Assembly: GCA_003255065.1 (NCBI GenBank)
Contig: QAOA01001066.1
Coordinates: 1,091,197-1,155,196 of the forward strand
Origin: Cercis canadensis
Taxonomy: Eukaryota > Streptophyta > Magnoliopsida > Fabales > Fabaceae
Direction: 5' to 3'
DNA length: 64,000 nucleotides
This document shows, in pieces, positions 13,748 to 27,500 of this stretch. The notes beneath the pieces were generated by a model, which did not search any database, was not told the origin of the DNA, and saw nothing but the letters and a program-made list of their open reading frames with translations. The position numbers and the translations under genes were made by a program. Position 1 is the stretch's first letter; each line of letters begins with the position of its first letter.

Positions 13748-16310
13748 TATGCTATTTTTTCAGACCTATCGGGTCATCAACTGAGTAGTGAATCAAACAT
13801 ATCGGGTCATCAACTGAGCTTCGGACACGTATAGATAGAAGGAATTCTCTCTTACCGTGTTTAGAACACTCGTTTAATAGAAATAAATAAACGAAATCCT
13901 ATGTTTGTAACCCCAAGCCCACCCTCTCTCTTCTCTGATCGAAGAAAGTGAAGAAAACCAGACTGGTCTCAGAAACTATGTTTTAAGGTTATTGATTTAC
14001 TGTCATGTTCATTAAACAGCATAACTGCCACCAATGCTTCCTTTGATCCTCTCTCTTTTTGTCAGCTATCCATCTTGACCTATATAAGTGATGTCTTTCT
14101 TTCTTTCTTTATGCTAACGGAAAGGCTACCAGCGTTGAGCATTAGCATAGGAGTACTAACCCACTGTAGCTATAAAAGTGATGTCTTTGTCCGAAAGACC
14201 TACAGTGTCCCTGCTTATTAAAAGCTGTATCTAGGGCTTCTTACATCCCATGTTCGTTGTTCCTTGGTGGCCCTTGAAGCTGGCTTGGTGTTTGCATGTT
14301 CTCATATGAACTTGTACTGTGGTATGACTTGACATTTGGTAGCGACAGTGATATTACTTTTGGGCGTAAGCATTCAGAATAATGTTAATCACACATTATT
14401 TATACTTAATTTAGTGTACACTTTTATAGTCGACACAATTTTAATGTAATTCGATTCATTTAATTAAGTTCATATTATGTCAAATATAGTGTAAAAGGAG
14501 CATTTTTGTTTTTCAACAAATATGCAGCTGATATTTTAGAGGGACTAATAATTGAGGACTAGATTTGGAAAAGTAGATGAGTGAATAATGGAATGGATTT
14601 GGACAGGCAAGCCGAAACTTAAACACACTGGTCACTACAAAAGATAAACTGCATTGGATTTTGAGTTGGCACTATACTATAGTCTTTGGTTTGTCACATC
14701 TCTTAAACCTAACAACTATATATGCATGTGTAAGCAGTTCATGTTCTACTGTTATAGTGTCAAAGTAGAGGAAATTTCTTCGAACCACGTGTCTAGTAGC
14801 TCTGAGTCTCCACTAACATGTAAAAGGATATATAAAATGTAACAAAGCCTGCTTCTGCTCCTCAAATGCCGCTTTAATTGGATCTTTGTTCAAATACTTT
14901 GTAAGTTGCATAGAAGAAGAAAAGAAAATAAAAAAGGTATAACTCTTCTTTTCTATACTTACACTCCCTGTCTGTCCAACACGGACAAGGTAGGAAGAAA
15001 TTTGAGTGTGCTTATGGGTCAATGGAAAATAGGCTGCTGAGTCTAGACATCCAATTAAATTTATAAAGTGTTTTTACAGTGATAAAAAGAATTCAAGAAG
15101 AGAATAATAGTATGTATAAAACTATTCTTCAGCTGCTTACACTTCGGCTTCATGCAATGTGATTCCAATGCATAGTTTAGTGTAAAATGATACTAGAATC
15201 AAGGAACCGGCACCGCTTGCGACAATTTGGGATGTGTTTAGCTTAATAGGTTTGCTTTGCCAATTATTATAGGAAGCAGGTTACCGACACCGTAGTGGTT
15301 ATAGGAAAATTAACACCAAAAAACAAACAGAGAAAAGAACGTAATTATTGCATGCCTTACTGTGGTCGGCGCTAGATCATGGCTTTCAACTTCCACGTAA
15401 AAAGTTTTCGAGAAATGCTTTCTGCATATTATTTAGTGTCACACCTACACCAGATAATGTGATAGGATTTGAGCTATATAAATTTTTTTAAAGCGTATTA
15501 ATAAAATTTAAATTATAATAATTATACCAATATACACTAGAAGATTCCGAGGCCAAATCTATTATCTAATATGGTCATTGGGTCCCTATCTGCTTTTAGA
15601 CTTTTCATGTTGAAAGTAGCAGTCATATGATTTCCGTTTTATGGCCAAGTACCTTTATTTTTTTGTCTTATTGAAAGAACTTTATTAAAGCAGCGATACT
15701 TGCAGTAAGTTAGCTTTAATAATGCATAACTAACACTGGCAAGTGTTAGTTAATCCAGCTAATAAAATAAAGAAAAATAATGTAAATAAAGTGTTTGTAT
15801 TAGATTCTTCAAGAATTANATAAAGTTTTTGTATTAGATTCTTCAAGAATTAGACTGGATTATGATGAACCAGTTCAATTAGTAGTAAGTTAAATTTTGG
15901 GCATATGTCATTAGTTAGGGTCAAAAGTTCGAGATCCAATGAGAGTATTATTAGAAGAGAAAAAATTATAATTGTTCTAACTCTCAAATAAAATTAGACC
16001 TATGCTTAATTAAATAAAATGGGATACTTGTGATATTAAAAAAAAAAAAACTAAATTATGATGAAAAATTAGAAGGAAAAAAATTGTAAAAAGAAAATTG
16101 ATTTTAAAAGAAGTTATGTAAAGTAGTTATAAATTAAAAATTAAGTATGAAAGTTATACTCAAATAAATATGCACAAGTGGGCATATAAAGGAAAAATAA
16201 TAATAGAGAAAACACGTGTTATCTGCATGAATGAAGATTATTTTTGGGTTATTAAGCAATTTTTTTTTTCATAATTTCGGCTAGAAGATCAGAAAAAGTA
16301 TTTTACTATT
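13748..16310. other. Intergenic, AT-rich, no intact gene seen
   Basis: There is a short local direct repeat (an 18-base ATCGGGTCATCAACTGAG unit) around 13767-13818 just after the NUG2 fragment. A run of TTTC repeats follows near 14098-14110 and an N with duplicated flanks lies at 15819. A minus-strand stretch at 14813-15022 looks mildly coding-like (it reads LNKDPIKAAFEEQKQALL) but I could not assign it to a family. The rest shows no sustained coding frame or RNA gene. Confidence 0.55.
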
Positions 16311-16463
16311 TTATATAGTTTGTAATCTTGGAGTTGGCATGCATCTCTGGCCAAAAAATATAGACTGAAGACCGTAATGTAGCTGGAAACGACGCGCTTT
16401 GCCCCCTTCCCTGCATCTGCAGTTATTATGGAGTCAAGCCTGCCAATTATAAATGCAGTTTTG
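16311..16463 (+). promoter_or_regulatory. Putative MLO promoter TATA box and non-coding first exon with a 12-codon uORF
   Basis: A TTATATAG motif near 16311 lies upstream of a more GC-rich stretch ending in a good donor (TTTTG|GTAAGCC at 16463/16464). A plausible acceptor (TTGGTCAG at 17410-17417) lies 18 bases before the MLO start codon. If these are the leader-intron borders, the ATG at 16428 opens a 12-codon uORF (MESSLPIINAVL) whose TGA is the first codon of the next exon (17418-17420). The reading rests on sequence signals only. Confidence 0.4.
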
Positions 16464-17435
16464 GTAAGCCCTTCAATATGTTCTCTTGTTCTCTAATTTC
16501 TCGTTGCAGAGTCAGAGAGATCTTGTGCCTCTTTTAGCCTTCTGGGTTTACTTGTAATATAGCTTCCCCGTCTTGAGTTTTGTAGATTGCTGTCGGAACT
16601 TGTACATTGTGGGATACTAATTTTATTGGAAAAAGCTGAGACTTTTCATGGTTTTGAGAATGCCTGAAGCTGCTTAGCATCGTTGAAGGATGAGATCCGA
16701 GATGAGCTTATTTCCAGAGCCTGTGTATTGTTTGTGGAAATGTGAGTTAAATTTCTAAATGGGTCTGGACTAATAGTTCCACTACGAGCGGAAAAGGAAA
16801 TAAAAGTGCATATAAAGCTTTAAAGGGGGAAAGAAAATTCATTTTTCTTAGGAGAAAGTACGAGAAAACCAGCCAGGCAATTTCCTTTCCCCCTACCTTT
16901 TCTATTGGGAAAAGCTACAGGGATTTTGTTTGTCTTTGATAGCATCTCTCATCTAAGTACTTGAAGTGAGAAGCTACTAGCTTCAACTGGGGGCGCTAAG
17001 TGAAGACAAAGTTATCGTTTTGGCAAGTGGTGTTGGTTTGTTTCTAATACTCAAGCTTGCGAGTCCATGGTACAAATGTATCTGTGTTGGCGAGGGAGTT
17101 TTATGAATTGATTGGAAACACTAGAAGCTTCTTTCCAGATCCTATTCACCATCCCTTTTTTTTTTTTTTGTATGTATGTATGTAAATTAGAAATCAGTCC
17201 ACTCTGCTGATATTTGGTGATGAAAGATTCTACCTTTAGGATTCTATTCATAGAATGTAGTATGATGCCAGCAAGTTATAGGTTGATTAATGATTTTGCA
17301 CTGTAGTGGTAGTTTGATTCTATGCTTTTGATTAGTGATCTTTAATGAGACCCATATCAAGTCCAATGAAGTTGGCCTGTGATTTTTGAAGGCATAGTCA
17401 TATTAAGGTTTGGTCAGTGATTAGGATAGTTAATA

Positions 17436-20400
17436 ATGGCAGAAAATGATAAAGAAACACGGTCATTGGCCTTGACTCCAACATGGTCTGTTGCCACTGT
17501 CTTGACGATCTTTGTTGCTGTTTCTTTGCTTGTGGAGCGCTCCATTCACCGTTTAAGCAATGTAAGTATTTCTAGAATCTTTATTGAGCTTTTGGTGGGT
17601 TTTGATATGTTTACTTTAGAGTAGGAAAACATTTCATAGCTTGCTGGATTCACGAAAGGTTAAGAGCCGCTATCAGACTTGTTACTAAAATTGACTGGAG
17701 TAAGGATAGAACGTTTTTTTTTGTTTTTTTGGGGGGGGGGGAGGGAGAGATTAGAGAATTTGCCTAATAAACATTCAGGTATTGTAAAAAGTTTTCTTGA
17801 GAAAAAATAGCTTCTTAATAAATAAGCATTCGACCTTATCAGAAAGTTATATAAGTTCCTGTTGACAATGCTCAATGCCCAAATGCTTCATTTTTTACCA
17901 GAAAATTCTTATAAAGTGCAAAAGCTAATTTATGCATCTGATCCCATACTCAAGCATGCGCTAACTGGAAAGTTTTGAAAATTCTAATGTGTGGTTATGT
18001 TTCTTTGTGGTTTCAGTGGCTGAGGAAAACTAATCGAAAACCCTTGTTTGCAGCATTGGAGAAGATGAAAGAAGGTACCGTGCATTCAGTTCTAATTTAG
18101 TCTTTTCAAATAATAAACAAGAATTCGTATTGATCTATTAGGGCTTCCTGACTCTTGCACACTGTTAATTTATGTGATATTTCTCTGTTTTCATTGGTTA
18201 ACTCCTTATTTTGAAATTTTATCTTCAGAGTTGATGCTGCTTGGATTCATTTCGCTCCTTTTAACAGCTACCTCAAGCATCATAGCCAGTATTTGCGTTC
18301 CGTCGAAGTTCTATAATAATGCTTTTGCTCCATGCACTAGATCTCAGATTGATGAAGAAATGGAAAATAATGACTCTAAAGAACGTAAATTACTGATGGC
18401 TTCAACTTACCCACACTCACTCAGGAGGATTTTGAATGACATGAGCCAAAACTCCTGCAAAGAGGCATAACCTATATACCTTAAATATTTTAAGCTTGAA
18501 TGTTACTAGCTTTTACTTCTCTGGACTAATGTAGGGAAATTTGGAATTTGTCTGTTGAACAGGGTCATGAACCATTTGTTTCGTATGAAGGTCTAGAGCA
18601 GTTGCACCGATTTATTTTTATCATGGCAGTAACACATGTATCTTACAGTTGCTTAACAATGTTATTGGCAATTGTGAAGGTGAGATAGTGTTTCTTATTG
18701 GTTGATGAGATTTGAGTGGCACACAGTTATCATTTCATTATTACAAATTATGGGCCAAATATTGATGTTCTGTTCCCATGTTGTTTATGCTTTGGGGTGC
18801 CGTTTTGAATTTTCTTCTTCACTATTTCTGTTATTCATTCTAAATATGGTAATTGACCCAACCTATAATTTCTCTGTGCTGTCAGTGGAGAATTACTGCA
18901 TGTGTTTGTCATCTTACGTATAGATCTGAGCAAGGTTTTGATGAACTACTTTTGGCGAATCAATTGATGATATTAAGTTGAAGAGAGTGATAATTAATCT
19001 ATTTTCTTACTTTACCATATAAAGAGAGTCAATCTTGTCCTTTGAAGCATCAAGGTGCTCTGACCATTTCATACTCTACATTATAGGAAGTTCTTAGTTC
19101 TGTATTGTGATACTCCCAACATGGAATATGAAACATCAAGGGGCTTTTATTCAGGATTTCTGTTTGACATAGTAACCATAATAATTAAACCAGATTCACA
19201 GTTGGAGGTCGTGGGAGGATTTGGCTCACATGGATCGGCATGATTCATTAACTGGTAAGCCCATTATTGCTCATAATTTCTGTATTCTGTTATCCTGTTT
19301 AGTCATACGTGATGTGGTTCAAACTTCTATGATTGAGTATACACAGTATCATAAGCAGGTTTCTGATGCTATGAGTTCTCTTTTCTCATTTTTTATGTAA
19401 TCTGTTGGTAGTTTAACTTATTTTCTTTTATTAAAATCCTAGGTACTTCCCATACTTTGTTTTCATCTCTGTCTCTCTCCCTCCTCTTTCAATTTACTGA
19501 CCATGGTGACCATTATGATTATGAACCATATAATCATGAGATTGTATGCTTCTTTAACAGCAAGAATTTGAGATTTTCTGCCATCATGGAATGAAGAATT
19601 TTTTCAAGTCTGTCAAATTTTCCTGTTCTTGTCATTTTGTTTCTTTGGATTTAAAAATGAGGTATTGATATCTACTGAAATTCCATTAAACCTACAAAAC
19701 AAACACTTTGCACATTCAACCCACGAATGACTGCTTAAATGTTTTATGGATAAACATGTGTGGTGATGTGATTTAAATTGCAACCATTTCCCAGAGTGGA
19801 TTGACTATTTCATATGTTGCAACAGAAATCACAAGAGAGATGACAATGCGAAGGCAATCAACTTTTGTCAAATTTCACACATCAAATCCATTGGACAGAA
19901 ACCGTTTTCTAATTTGGGTGGTAATTACAGAACATTTTGTTTCCTCATTTTCATTTGATTAAGATTCATTTGTGTTTTGCAGTACTCCCATCCTTTAATA
20001 TATTTTTTTTCTTCATTAGTTTTATTTCATAAAATAATGCAGATGAGAAATTTTTCTCTTTACATGAATAATTTATGTAGGAGAAGTTTATTGATTAGAA
20101 AATGATCTCTGGATGATGCAAGTATGTTGAGTAAAATAAAATCAAATTTTTATTATTGTTTTGATGCAATAGAACAGATGGAAATTCACTTTTTAGAAAT
20201 CTGAAGTACACTATGCTAATAATTCATGAGGACTGGTTGCGTGAATCCCTTGCACCTGTCAGAGTTTACTGAGGCCAGCTTTTGTTTACATGAATCTTTT
20301 CTTGTTACTTTTACTCTTCCGTCTTCCTTTACTGCTTGTCATTTCTTTTTACTTTCTAGTTCTGTCTCAATGTGCTTATATTTTCAGGAAGTCTTGACTT

Positions 20401-23400
20401 CTTATCAACAGAATAACAATTCCTGGTTCTACTTTTATTCTTTGAACCATTTATTCAGTATAATTGTACATTTATATAATCCAAATTTAATGAAATTGCA
20501 GACATGTTTTTTCCGACAATTTGGGCATTCTGTGGTTCGTGCTGACTATCTTACACTCCGCAAAGGCTTCATCATGGTATGCAATAGAATTAATCTGAAG
20601 TTTGATGGTTTTGATTTAGAAGCTACTTAATATGGTCCTTATCTCGTCATGTACTTCCAAGTGGATCTTTGTGGCTGTTTTTCTTAAATTATATTGCTAA
20701 TCTCTTACATGAACTCCTGTCTTACCATATGGTAAGATACTTAACCTAACTATGAGCAAAAAGAAACAAGTTAACTTCCACCCTTTCCCAAGTTCGAAGG
20801 GGAAACTGAAATCTGCTTATTCAAAAAAGGAACTACTTTATGAATTTGTTTTATATCTAAATTTAGTGTAGGTATCTCCTTTCTGATTTTAAGTTTCTAC
20901 TTTGGTCGAAGTTTCCTTTGTGTCATATCTATCATGGTACTTGAATGTTAGATTACTGTGGTAGTAGGTGTCACTTTGTGAATTTGTACTCAGTCTGTTT
21001 TTCTTATTCATGGCAGAATCACAACCTTACATTAAAATATGATTTTCACAGCTACATGGTTCGATCCATGGAAGAGGAATTCCAAAAGATAGTTGGTGTG
21101 AGGTTAGTAATAATTGAAATTCAGTGGTTACTATGATTGCAGCATCATGATCAGCACTTTTGGCTGTTAATCTCTGTTCATCCAGTATAATAAGATCTCT
21201 TGTGCCTTTTTAAGTATTATGCATGGTTTTAATTTCCTGGTGATCATTATTTTTCATAAGACATTGTTGAACAAAAATGATCAAACTCATTTAACTTTAG
21301 TGTTTTAAGATGTAGTTACACTTCTATAGTCCATGTTTGTCAATTCTTATCTTAATTAAATTCTCTTCAACACTAGATTTTGTTCCTTAATTTTGTCATT
21401 TCTTTTTGTTTTTAACAATTTGGTTCTCATGACGAAGTTGATAGATAAATATTTGTTTGCAAAATCTCTTGCAGTGGTCTACTCTGGGGATTCGTTGTTG
21501 CTTTTATGCTTTTCAACGTTAAAGGTATGGTCAAATGCAAAAGTACTGTCGGTATTTCTATTCCAAACCACCCCCCCCCCCCCGGGGCACTTCAATTCCT
21601 CTTTACTGTGAGATTCCCTAAGTTATTGTAATCAGATCATACTTGGTTTTGTGTTCTCTCCAGGTTTATAACCATTGTGTTTTCTGGTTTATAACAGGAT
21701 CTAATCTCTATTTCTGGATAGCTATCATTCCTATTAGTGTAAGTTGCCTTTATCATTTCCTCTCTTCTCCTTCTTCCAACCACCTTATTGAATATGTCCA
21801 TTTCATTTTTCTTTTCCATGGGTTACAGCAGTCATATGTATGTTTATGACATGATTCTAAGATATTGCTATAAATGCGCATTAATGCAATAAGTTTCGTA
21901 TATAACACATCAATATATATGCTATTGCTATATTTGGGGAACTGCCAGAGACGCTTATCCAAAAAGCCCTTACCTTGTCTCAAATTTATCAGATGAGCAT
22001 ATTTTCTCTTTAACTGTATGATTTTGATTCTGCATGTGTTCACATGCAGCTTGTTCTTTTGGTGGGAACAAAGATACAGCATGTTATTGCAACCTTAGTA
22101 TTGGAGAACGCAGGAATCACTGGTTTCTTCTCAGGAACAAAGTTGAGGCCTCGAGATGAACTTTTCTGGTTTAATAAGCCTGAACTGCTGTTGTCCTTGA
22201 TTCATTTCATTCTCTTCCAGGTTGATAACCTTCATCTACATCTTGCACAATAATTTTCTTTCTGACACTTTTAATTTCCTACCAAGTTCTGATGTATGTT
22301 TCTTGGTTTTCTTCTTTGCAGAATGCATTTGAACTGGCTTCATTTTTTTGGTTCTGGGTAATTCCTTATCCATATTAGATGTTAAATGGGACCTTGGAGT
22401 TATAAGAAAATCTGTTTGAAAAGAAATGACACTAGACTGTAAATTAAGAAACTGCATGAGGGAGTTCAAATCAAATTATATACAAATATATTTGTGAAGA
22501 GGAATCGACATCTTCATATTGAATTTTAAAATTCTGTTACTTGAATTTTTGTCCATTTATTATCTGTTAAAAATGACCCTACTTTTATGAAGTTGCTTTA
22601 GATTTGATAAATTGCTGAATGGAACAAGATCACTTTTTTTTTTCTGTCAACCCCCTCCCCCACTTACAATAAATTTCTGCCATTTGACTGAATGTTCTTA
22701 ATTTCTTGTAACTGCAGTGGCAGTTTGGTTACAATTCATGCTTCATTAAGAATCATCTTCTTGTGTACTTAAGGCTGATCTTGGGGTATGCAGAAATTTA
22801 ATTTGTTGTGATAGCCTCAAATATTTTGGAAGTTATAATATCAATCATGTTATTTTTCTTGTATCCAATTTGTAGATTTGCCGGACAGTTTCTCTGCAGC
22901 TACAGCACCTTGCCACTCTATGCACTGGTTACACAGGTAATGTGCTACTATCATATGCAAATGACTGAAAATTTTGTATTACAGGACCTAGGTTGTGAAC
23001 ACAAACTATACCTTTTACATAGTAACAGCCTTCATATGTTTATTTCAGATGGGAACAAACTATAAGGCTGCATTAATCCCACAGAGGATAAGGGAGACAA
23101 TTCATGGATGGGGGAAGGAAACTAGGAGAAAGAGAAGACATGGCATGTTCACTGATGATTCCACAATACATACAGACACAAGCACAGTATTGTCTATTGA
23201 GGAAGATGATCAATTAATTGATAACCATGGAACTGCCACCGACTTCACCGCCGGTACCCAAGTAGAATTACAACCAGTAACAGCTGTTGCATCTACCCCT
23301 TCACCCATTGCTAATGAAACTTCAAGTAGACCCGTTACGCCCCTCCTTCAACCTTCTGCTTCAGTTTCTTCATCAGTTCCATTTGGTCTCAGAGCAGAAG

Positions 23401-23444
23401 CAATTGCAAGATCCTCTTCTTTGCCAGTTAGAAGAGAAGAATAA
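17436..23444 (+). CDS. MLO: MLO-family seven-transmembrane protein, 558 aa, 15 exons (MLO4/MLO11-like clade)
   Basis: Exons: 17436-17561, 18017-18074, 18229-18464, 18563-18679, 19194-19254, 19826-19920, 20502-20576, 21017-21102, 21475-21524, 21698-21738, 22050-22220, 22322-22357, 22718-22785, 22876-22936, 23049-23444; total 1677 nt, in frame. MLO proteins are plasma-membrane, calmodulin-binding proteins recently linked to calcium conductance. This clade acts in root touch and gravity responses, not classically in powdery mildew susceptibility. Seven hydrophobic segments are visible (about residues 15-35, 62-84, 155-180, 284-302, 305-325, 362-390, 400-426). The conserved [12 protein letters not shown], extracellular cysteines, [14 protein letters not shown] and WFWWQFG motifs are present. 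A basic amphipathic calmodulin-binding site ([14 protein letters not shown], residues about 435-448) opens the cytosolic tail, which ends in a Ser/Pro/Thr-rich region. Intron 3 uses a GC donor. The clade assignment rests on remembered similarity to AtMLO11. Confidence 0.93.
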
Positions 23445-24053
23445 AGGAAATGAAGGCAAGGGAAAAGGAAACTAGTTAAATGCATTCTTAGTATAGTTGG
23501 TTTCTGTATGATTTATAGAAATTATAAGGTGCTACTTTTAGTTCTCGTAGAATGATATCTCCGGCCCTCCATCTTTTTCATTTCTTCAAACAAGAACAAA
23601 ATTTGAAGGGTCAGATATCATAGTGTAAGTGTGTAACCCTTTGTTTTGGTCATTATCACGGCTATAACATTGCACTGACTAAGTATGTAAAGCATTTGAG
23701 TGTAAATTATACTTGAATAGACATCAAAAGAAATATCAGACTCAAAGTTCCCCCATTATATTAATTAACGTAAAGGGGAGTCAGCACCATTAGTGTTTGT
23801 TTTTCTTCCAAATCAATAACATACTAACACATTTGAAATGAATGTCTATTTGAGTCATTCCCAGCAGGAAACACTCGCAACTTCATGAAATTATCATAAT
23901 AGCAAATGGACAGAACATTGTAAAATTGATTCGAAAAGAAAATGAAAGCAAAAGCGTTTTACATAATGAGAGAGAGAGACCCAACTTAGAAAACTGGGAA
24001 ACTTTGCAGTATGCTATTACAGATTTTTCATAAACCTCATTGTGCAACGCAGT
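23445..24053. other. Convergent 3' flanks of MLO (+) and the small QCR10-like gene (-)
   Basis: About 600 bases separate two tail-to-tail genes and should hold both 3' UTRs and polyadenylation regions. A GAGAGAGAGAGA run lies near 23968-23979. I see no further gene. Confidence 0.6.
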
Positions 24054-24327
24054 TCAAACTTCTTCGCCATTTCCTTCACCTGATTTCAAAGCTTCAGCCA
24101 GCATCCTCTCCCTGTTCTGTATTTGTCTTTCTACAGCAACCATATACAAACCTAGACAAGCATAGTCATCATCAATAACATGAAAAATAAAACATAATTA
24201 ACCAAAATTTTCTGGAGAAAGGAAAATGACAGCACAGAATGTCAAAACGCATACTGATAGCACTTCCAATGGCACAAGCCCAAAGAATTCTCATGGACCA
24301 CTTATCCGCTATTACTCCCCTTCCCAT
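24054..24327 (-). CDS. Small single-span membrane protein, 56 aa, probable cytochrome bc1 complex subunit 10 (QCR10-like)
   Basis: There are two coding exons, 24327-24255 and 24151-24054 (73 + 98 nt = 57 codons with stop). The protein begins MGRGVIADKWSMRILW and ends SGEGNGEEV. It has one hydrophobic span (about residues 13-32, RILWACAIGSAISLYMVAVE) followed by a charged, helical tail. I recognise this as the short conserved plant protein represented by Arabidopsis At2g40765, listed as a complex III subunit of the mitochondrial inner membrane; the name is from memory. An acceptor lies at 24334-24336, six bases before the ATG, so the leader is spliced and its upstream exon is probably near 28100. 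Between them sits an hAT element. TGGGCY (site II) motifs in the candidate promoter are typical of nuclear genes for mitochondrial proteins and support the assignment. Confidence 0.82.
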
Positions 24328-24524
24328 GGCTTGCTGAAAGAATTGCAAAAAAGGAATTAATCATTTTTAAATATTACACAAGACCAATTTCACAGTCGCA
24401 GGCACTATGTTTGAGCCATGAGCAACAAAATGCAAAACATAGTTTATATACTAATACAAGCTTAACTAAAAAGAAACAAGAAGAATTTGTTTACCTCACA
24501 ACTCATTACTCCATCCATTCAACA

Positions 24525-27500
24525 CAGTGACGGATCTATATACAAGGATGTGGGGGCATTTGCCCCCACAACATGAAATAATTTTCAATGGTTATATATA
24601 TCATTTAACAAAGTTGCCCCCACCAACGCCATAGCATCCAAGCTTTTCCTCAGATACCACTCGGGCAAGAAGGCAAGAAATAAAAGCAAACTTCGGACAG
24701 ATCCTTTTTTTTTTTTTTTTTTTTTTTTNCCTTTACTTAGCACAGATTCATAAAGGAGACAGAGGATTACCCAGAAGTAAGGAGACAAAGGATTACCCAC
24801 ACACCAAATCTGAAATTTCAATTTATCTTTCTCGATCTGCTTCCTTTCTCCCTGCTTAGCCGTCTTTATTTGATATTCTTTCACTCTACGTCTCTACCCT
24901 CGCGTCTTTCTCTCTGTCATTCTCTTTCTCTCCCACGCTCCCAAGTCTACAATACCTATTATGAGATATAAATGGCACCCGTTCAAATTGTTATTTTCAT
25001 AATTTATCAGCCCTAAAATCATCCACTTGTTCAATAGATGTGATGATTTTATGGGAAATTTGGCCAGCCACGTAATAATAAAAAGGCTTAATTGTAATTT
25101 TGGTCCCCTATTTTAACTACTTAAACGTTTTGGTCTCCTTTTTTTAAAAATGAACTATTGAGTCCTTCTATATTCATAAAATGTACAAGTTTAATCCATT
25201 TATTTTTAAGTTAAAATTCTTAAGTTTATTTTAAGGTGTAAAATTCTCTGATTCATAATCCCACCGTTCATATTGAAGAGCTACGTCTTATGAATCTTTC
25301 CATTAAATTTCAATTTGATCTAACGGTGAATAAGTCTAAATTTTTAGTTAGATAAAAACTTATGGTTTTGGTATTTTGGGCTGAGTTTCAACGTTAGATC
25401 GAGCTCAAATTTAGTGAGAAGGTTCACAAGATGTAGCCCTTCAATCTGAACGGTGGGATTATGAATCAGAGAACTTTACACATTGAAATAAACTTAAAAA
25501 TTGACTTAAAGATAAATAGACTAAACTTGTACATTTTATGAATATAGAAGGACTTAATAGTTCATTTTTAAAGAAAGGGGACCAAAACGTTCAAGTGATT
25601 AAAATAGGGGGACCAAAATTACAATTAAACCTAATAAAAAAAGCCTTAAATCTTTGCTTAATTTATAATTTGACCCCAATTTGTTTGGGTCAATTGACTG
25701 TGCCGAGTTGATATAAAACAGTTTAGTTTTTCCTTAGAATAATAGATTAAACTTTTCTATATGGGCCTTTTTTTTAAAATTAGATATGAGATGAGAAGGT
25801 TTTTTTTTTTTTTTNTTTTTTTTTTTTTTTGTCTTAGTAGCCTAAAATTGACTCTTAAAATATAAAATGGATGATTAAATGATGTTAACATAAGCTTCAC
25901 TTTCACATGTTAGACTTGAGATTAGTGAATTAAACATTACCAAATGTCAAAATAGGTGCTTAAGTCTCAACATATGTTATTATAGACTTATTAACATAAG
26001 AACATACATCTTATAGGTCTCACTTTTTACACAAACCGACTACTGGTTAACATGGTTTCAAGAGAAATAAATAAAAAGATAAAGAAGCATAATTCATTCT
26101 ATATTTAAAACTCATTTCGTACTTAAATATATTATTTTCATTGTTAACAATAAACCGAAAAAATTGCAACATTAAGATAATAAAAAATAATAATAATTTA
26201 ATTTAATTTAATTTTTTAACAGACCTAAAGTTATGGCTAAGAATTTTATTTATCATATAAATAAATCACATGAAATTTGAAAAGTTGATACTCAATAATG
26301 TTTATATTAAAGTTTATTTTCAGAGCTAACATAAAAATAGTAACATGTGTTAAAGGCAAATTTTTTCAAGTGAGTACCTATCATATTGTGTATGCTTACA
26401 CTCATAATCCATAGTGATGTGTGGTTATTTTGTTACAAAAATGTGGTTAATCTATATACATATATGGTTGTTTCATTTATGTTTGAATATAATGACCATA
26501 TAACTCAATAGAATAACCACATAATATTAATGGAGTATTTTGATAATGTTTTATGGTATGACAACCACTAATTTAAAATTTTTATGCCTTTACCACTTTA
26601 ATAAAAGAGACGCAACTTTAAAAAAAAATGAATATATGCATTGTTGAGGTAATCTGAATCCTTTTTAGTCCATAGGTTTTATTCTTTACTTTTCTTCCTT
26701 CAAACAAATCTTGCAAATTATTTTTTATCATTTATGCCCCACTTATATTAAATTTATAAATTTTCACTGTGACAATTATAATTAATATTTTTTTTAGTAT
26801 AAACTTGGTATTATCAATAGTGTCATAAGCTACATAACAGTAAAAGTTAGAACTACCAATTTTCTTTAATATTAACTTTTTGTAACCTTCCAGCCAACAT
26901 TTAATAAATAGAATTGGGGAAATTAATTAATTAACATAAATTTTTGTGGGCCAAATTATAATTTTTAAAAAACCGCTAACAATGAGTAATGATACATGGC
27001 ATGGAAAAATCTTAGCCCTTTCTTATGCTTTGCACTAATACCCATCATATATGATGGGTATTCTTTCTTTCTTTTTTCCCTCTTTTTATTTAATTGTAAT
27101 TTTAGATAGATTTAGTTTAATTGGCTGAAAAATTAATGATTAATTGTTAAAAAAAAAATTCAATGCCACAACTAAAAGATAGGTGAAGGAAAAAATTATA
27201 ACATTTTAGTAAATAGGAGAATTAAATTGTTCAAAATTAAAATGAAGTGACTAAATTATTAATTAAGAAAAATAAAATACTAAAATTATAATTAAATTTA
27301 AATATTACATGAATTTCATACTTTTTTTTTAATAAACAAAAGTATAAGCCCTTAAAAGTTTAAGTGAATTTAGTCAAATTTATAAAGAAAATATTAGTCA
27401 AGACAAAATAGTAAGAATATGTTAAAAAAAAAAAGTACTAATATGTAAATATATCATTCATTTCCTTTTAAATTTTTTTTATAAATAAATATATTTTTCT

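Noticed and set aside
14813..15022. Minus-strand exon-like stretch reading LNKDPIKAAFEEQKQALL with a possible donor nearby
   Set aside because: I could not tie it to any protein family, find a start codon context, or find adjoining exons. It is mentioned only in the intergenic entry.
20226..20630. 134-codon plus-strand open frame in the MLO locus
   Set aside because: Only 20502-20576 (75 nt) is real exon, in this same frame. The rest is intron read-through with no family similarity.
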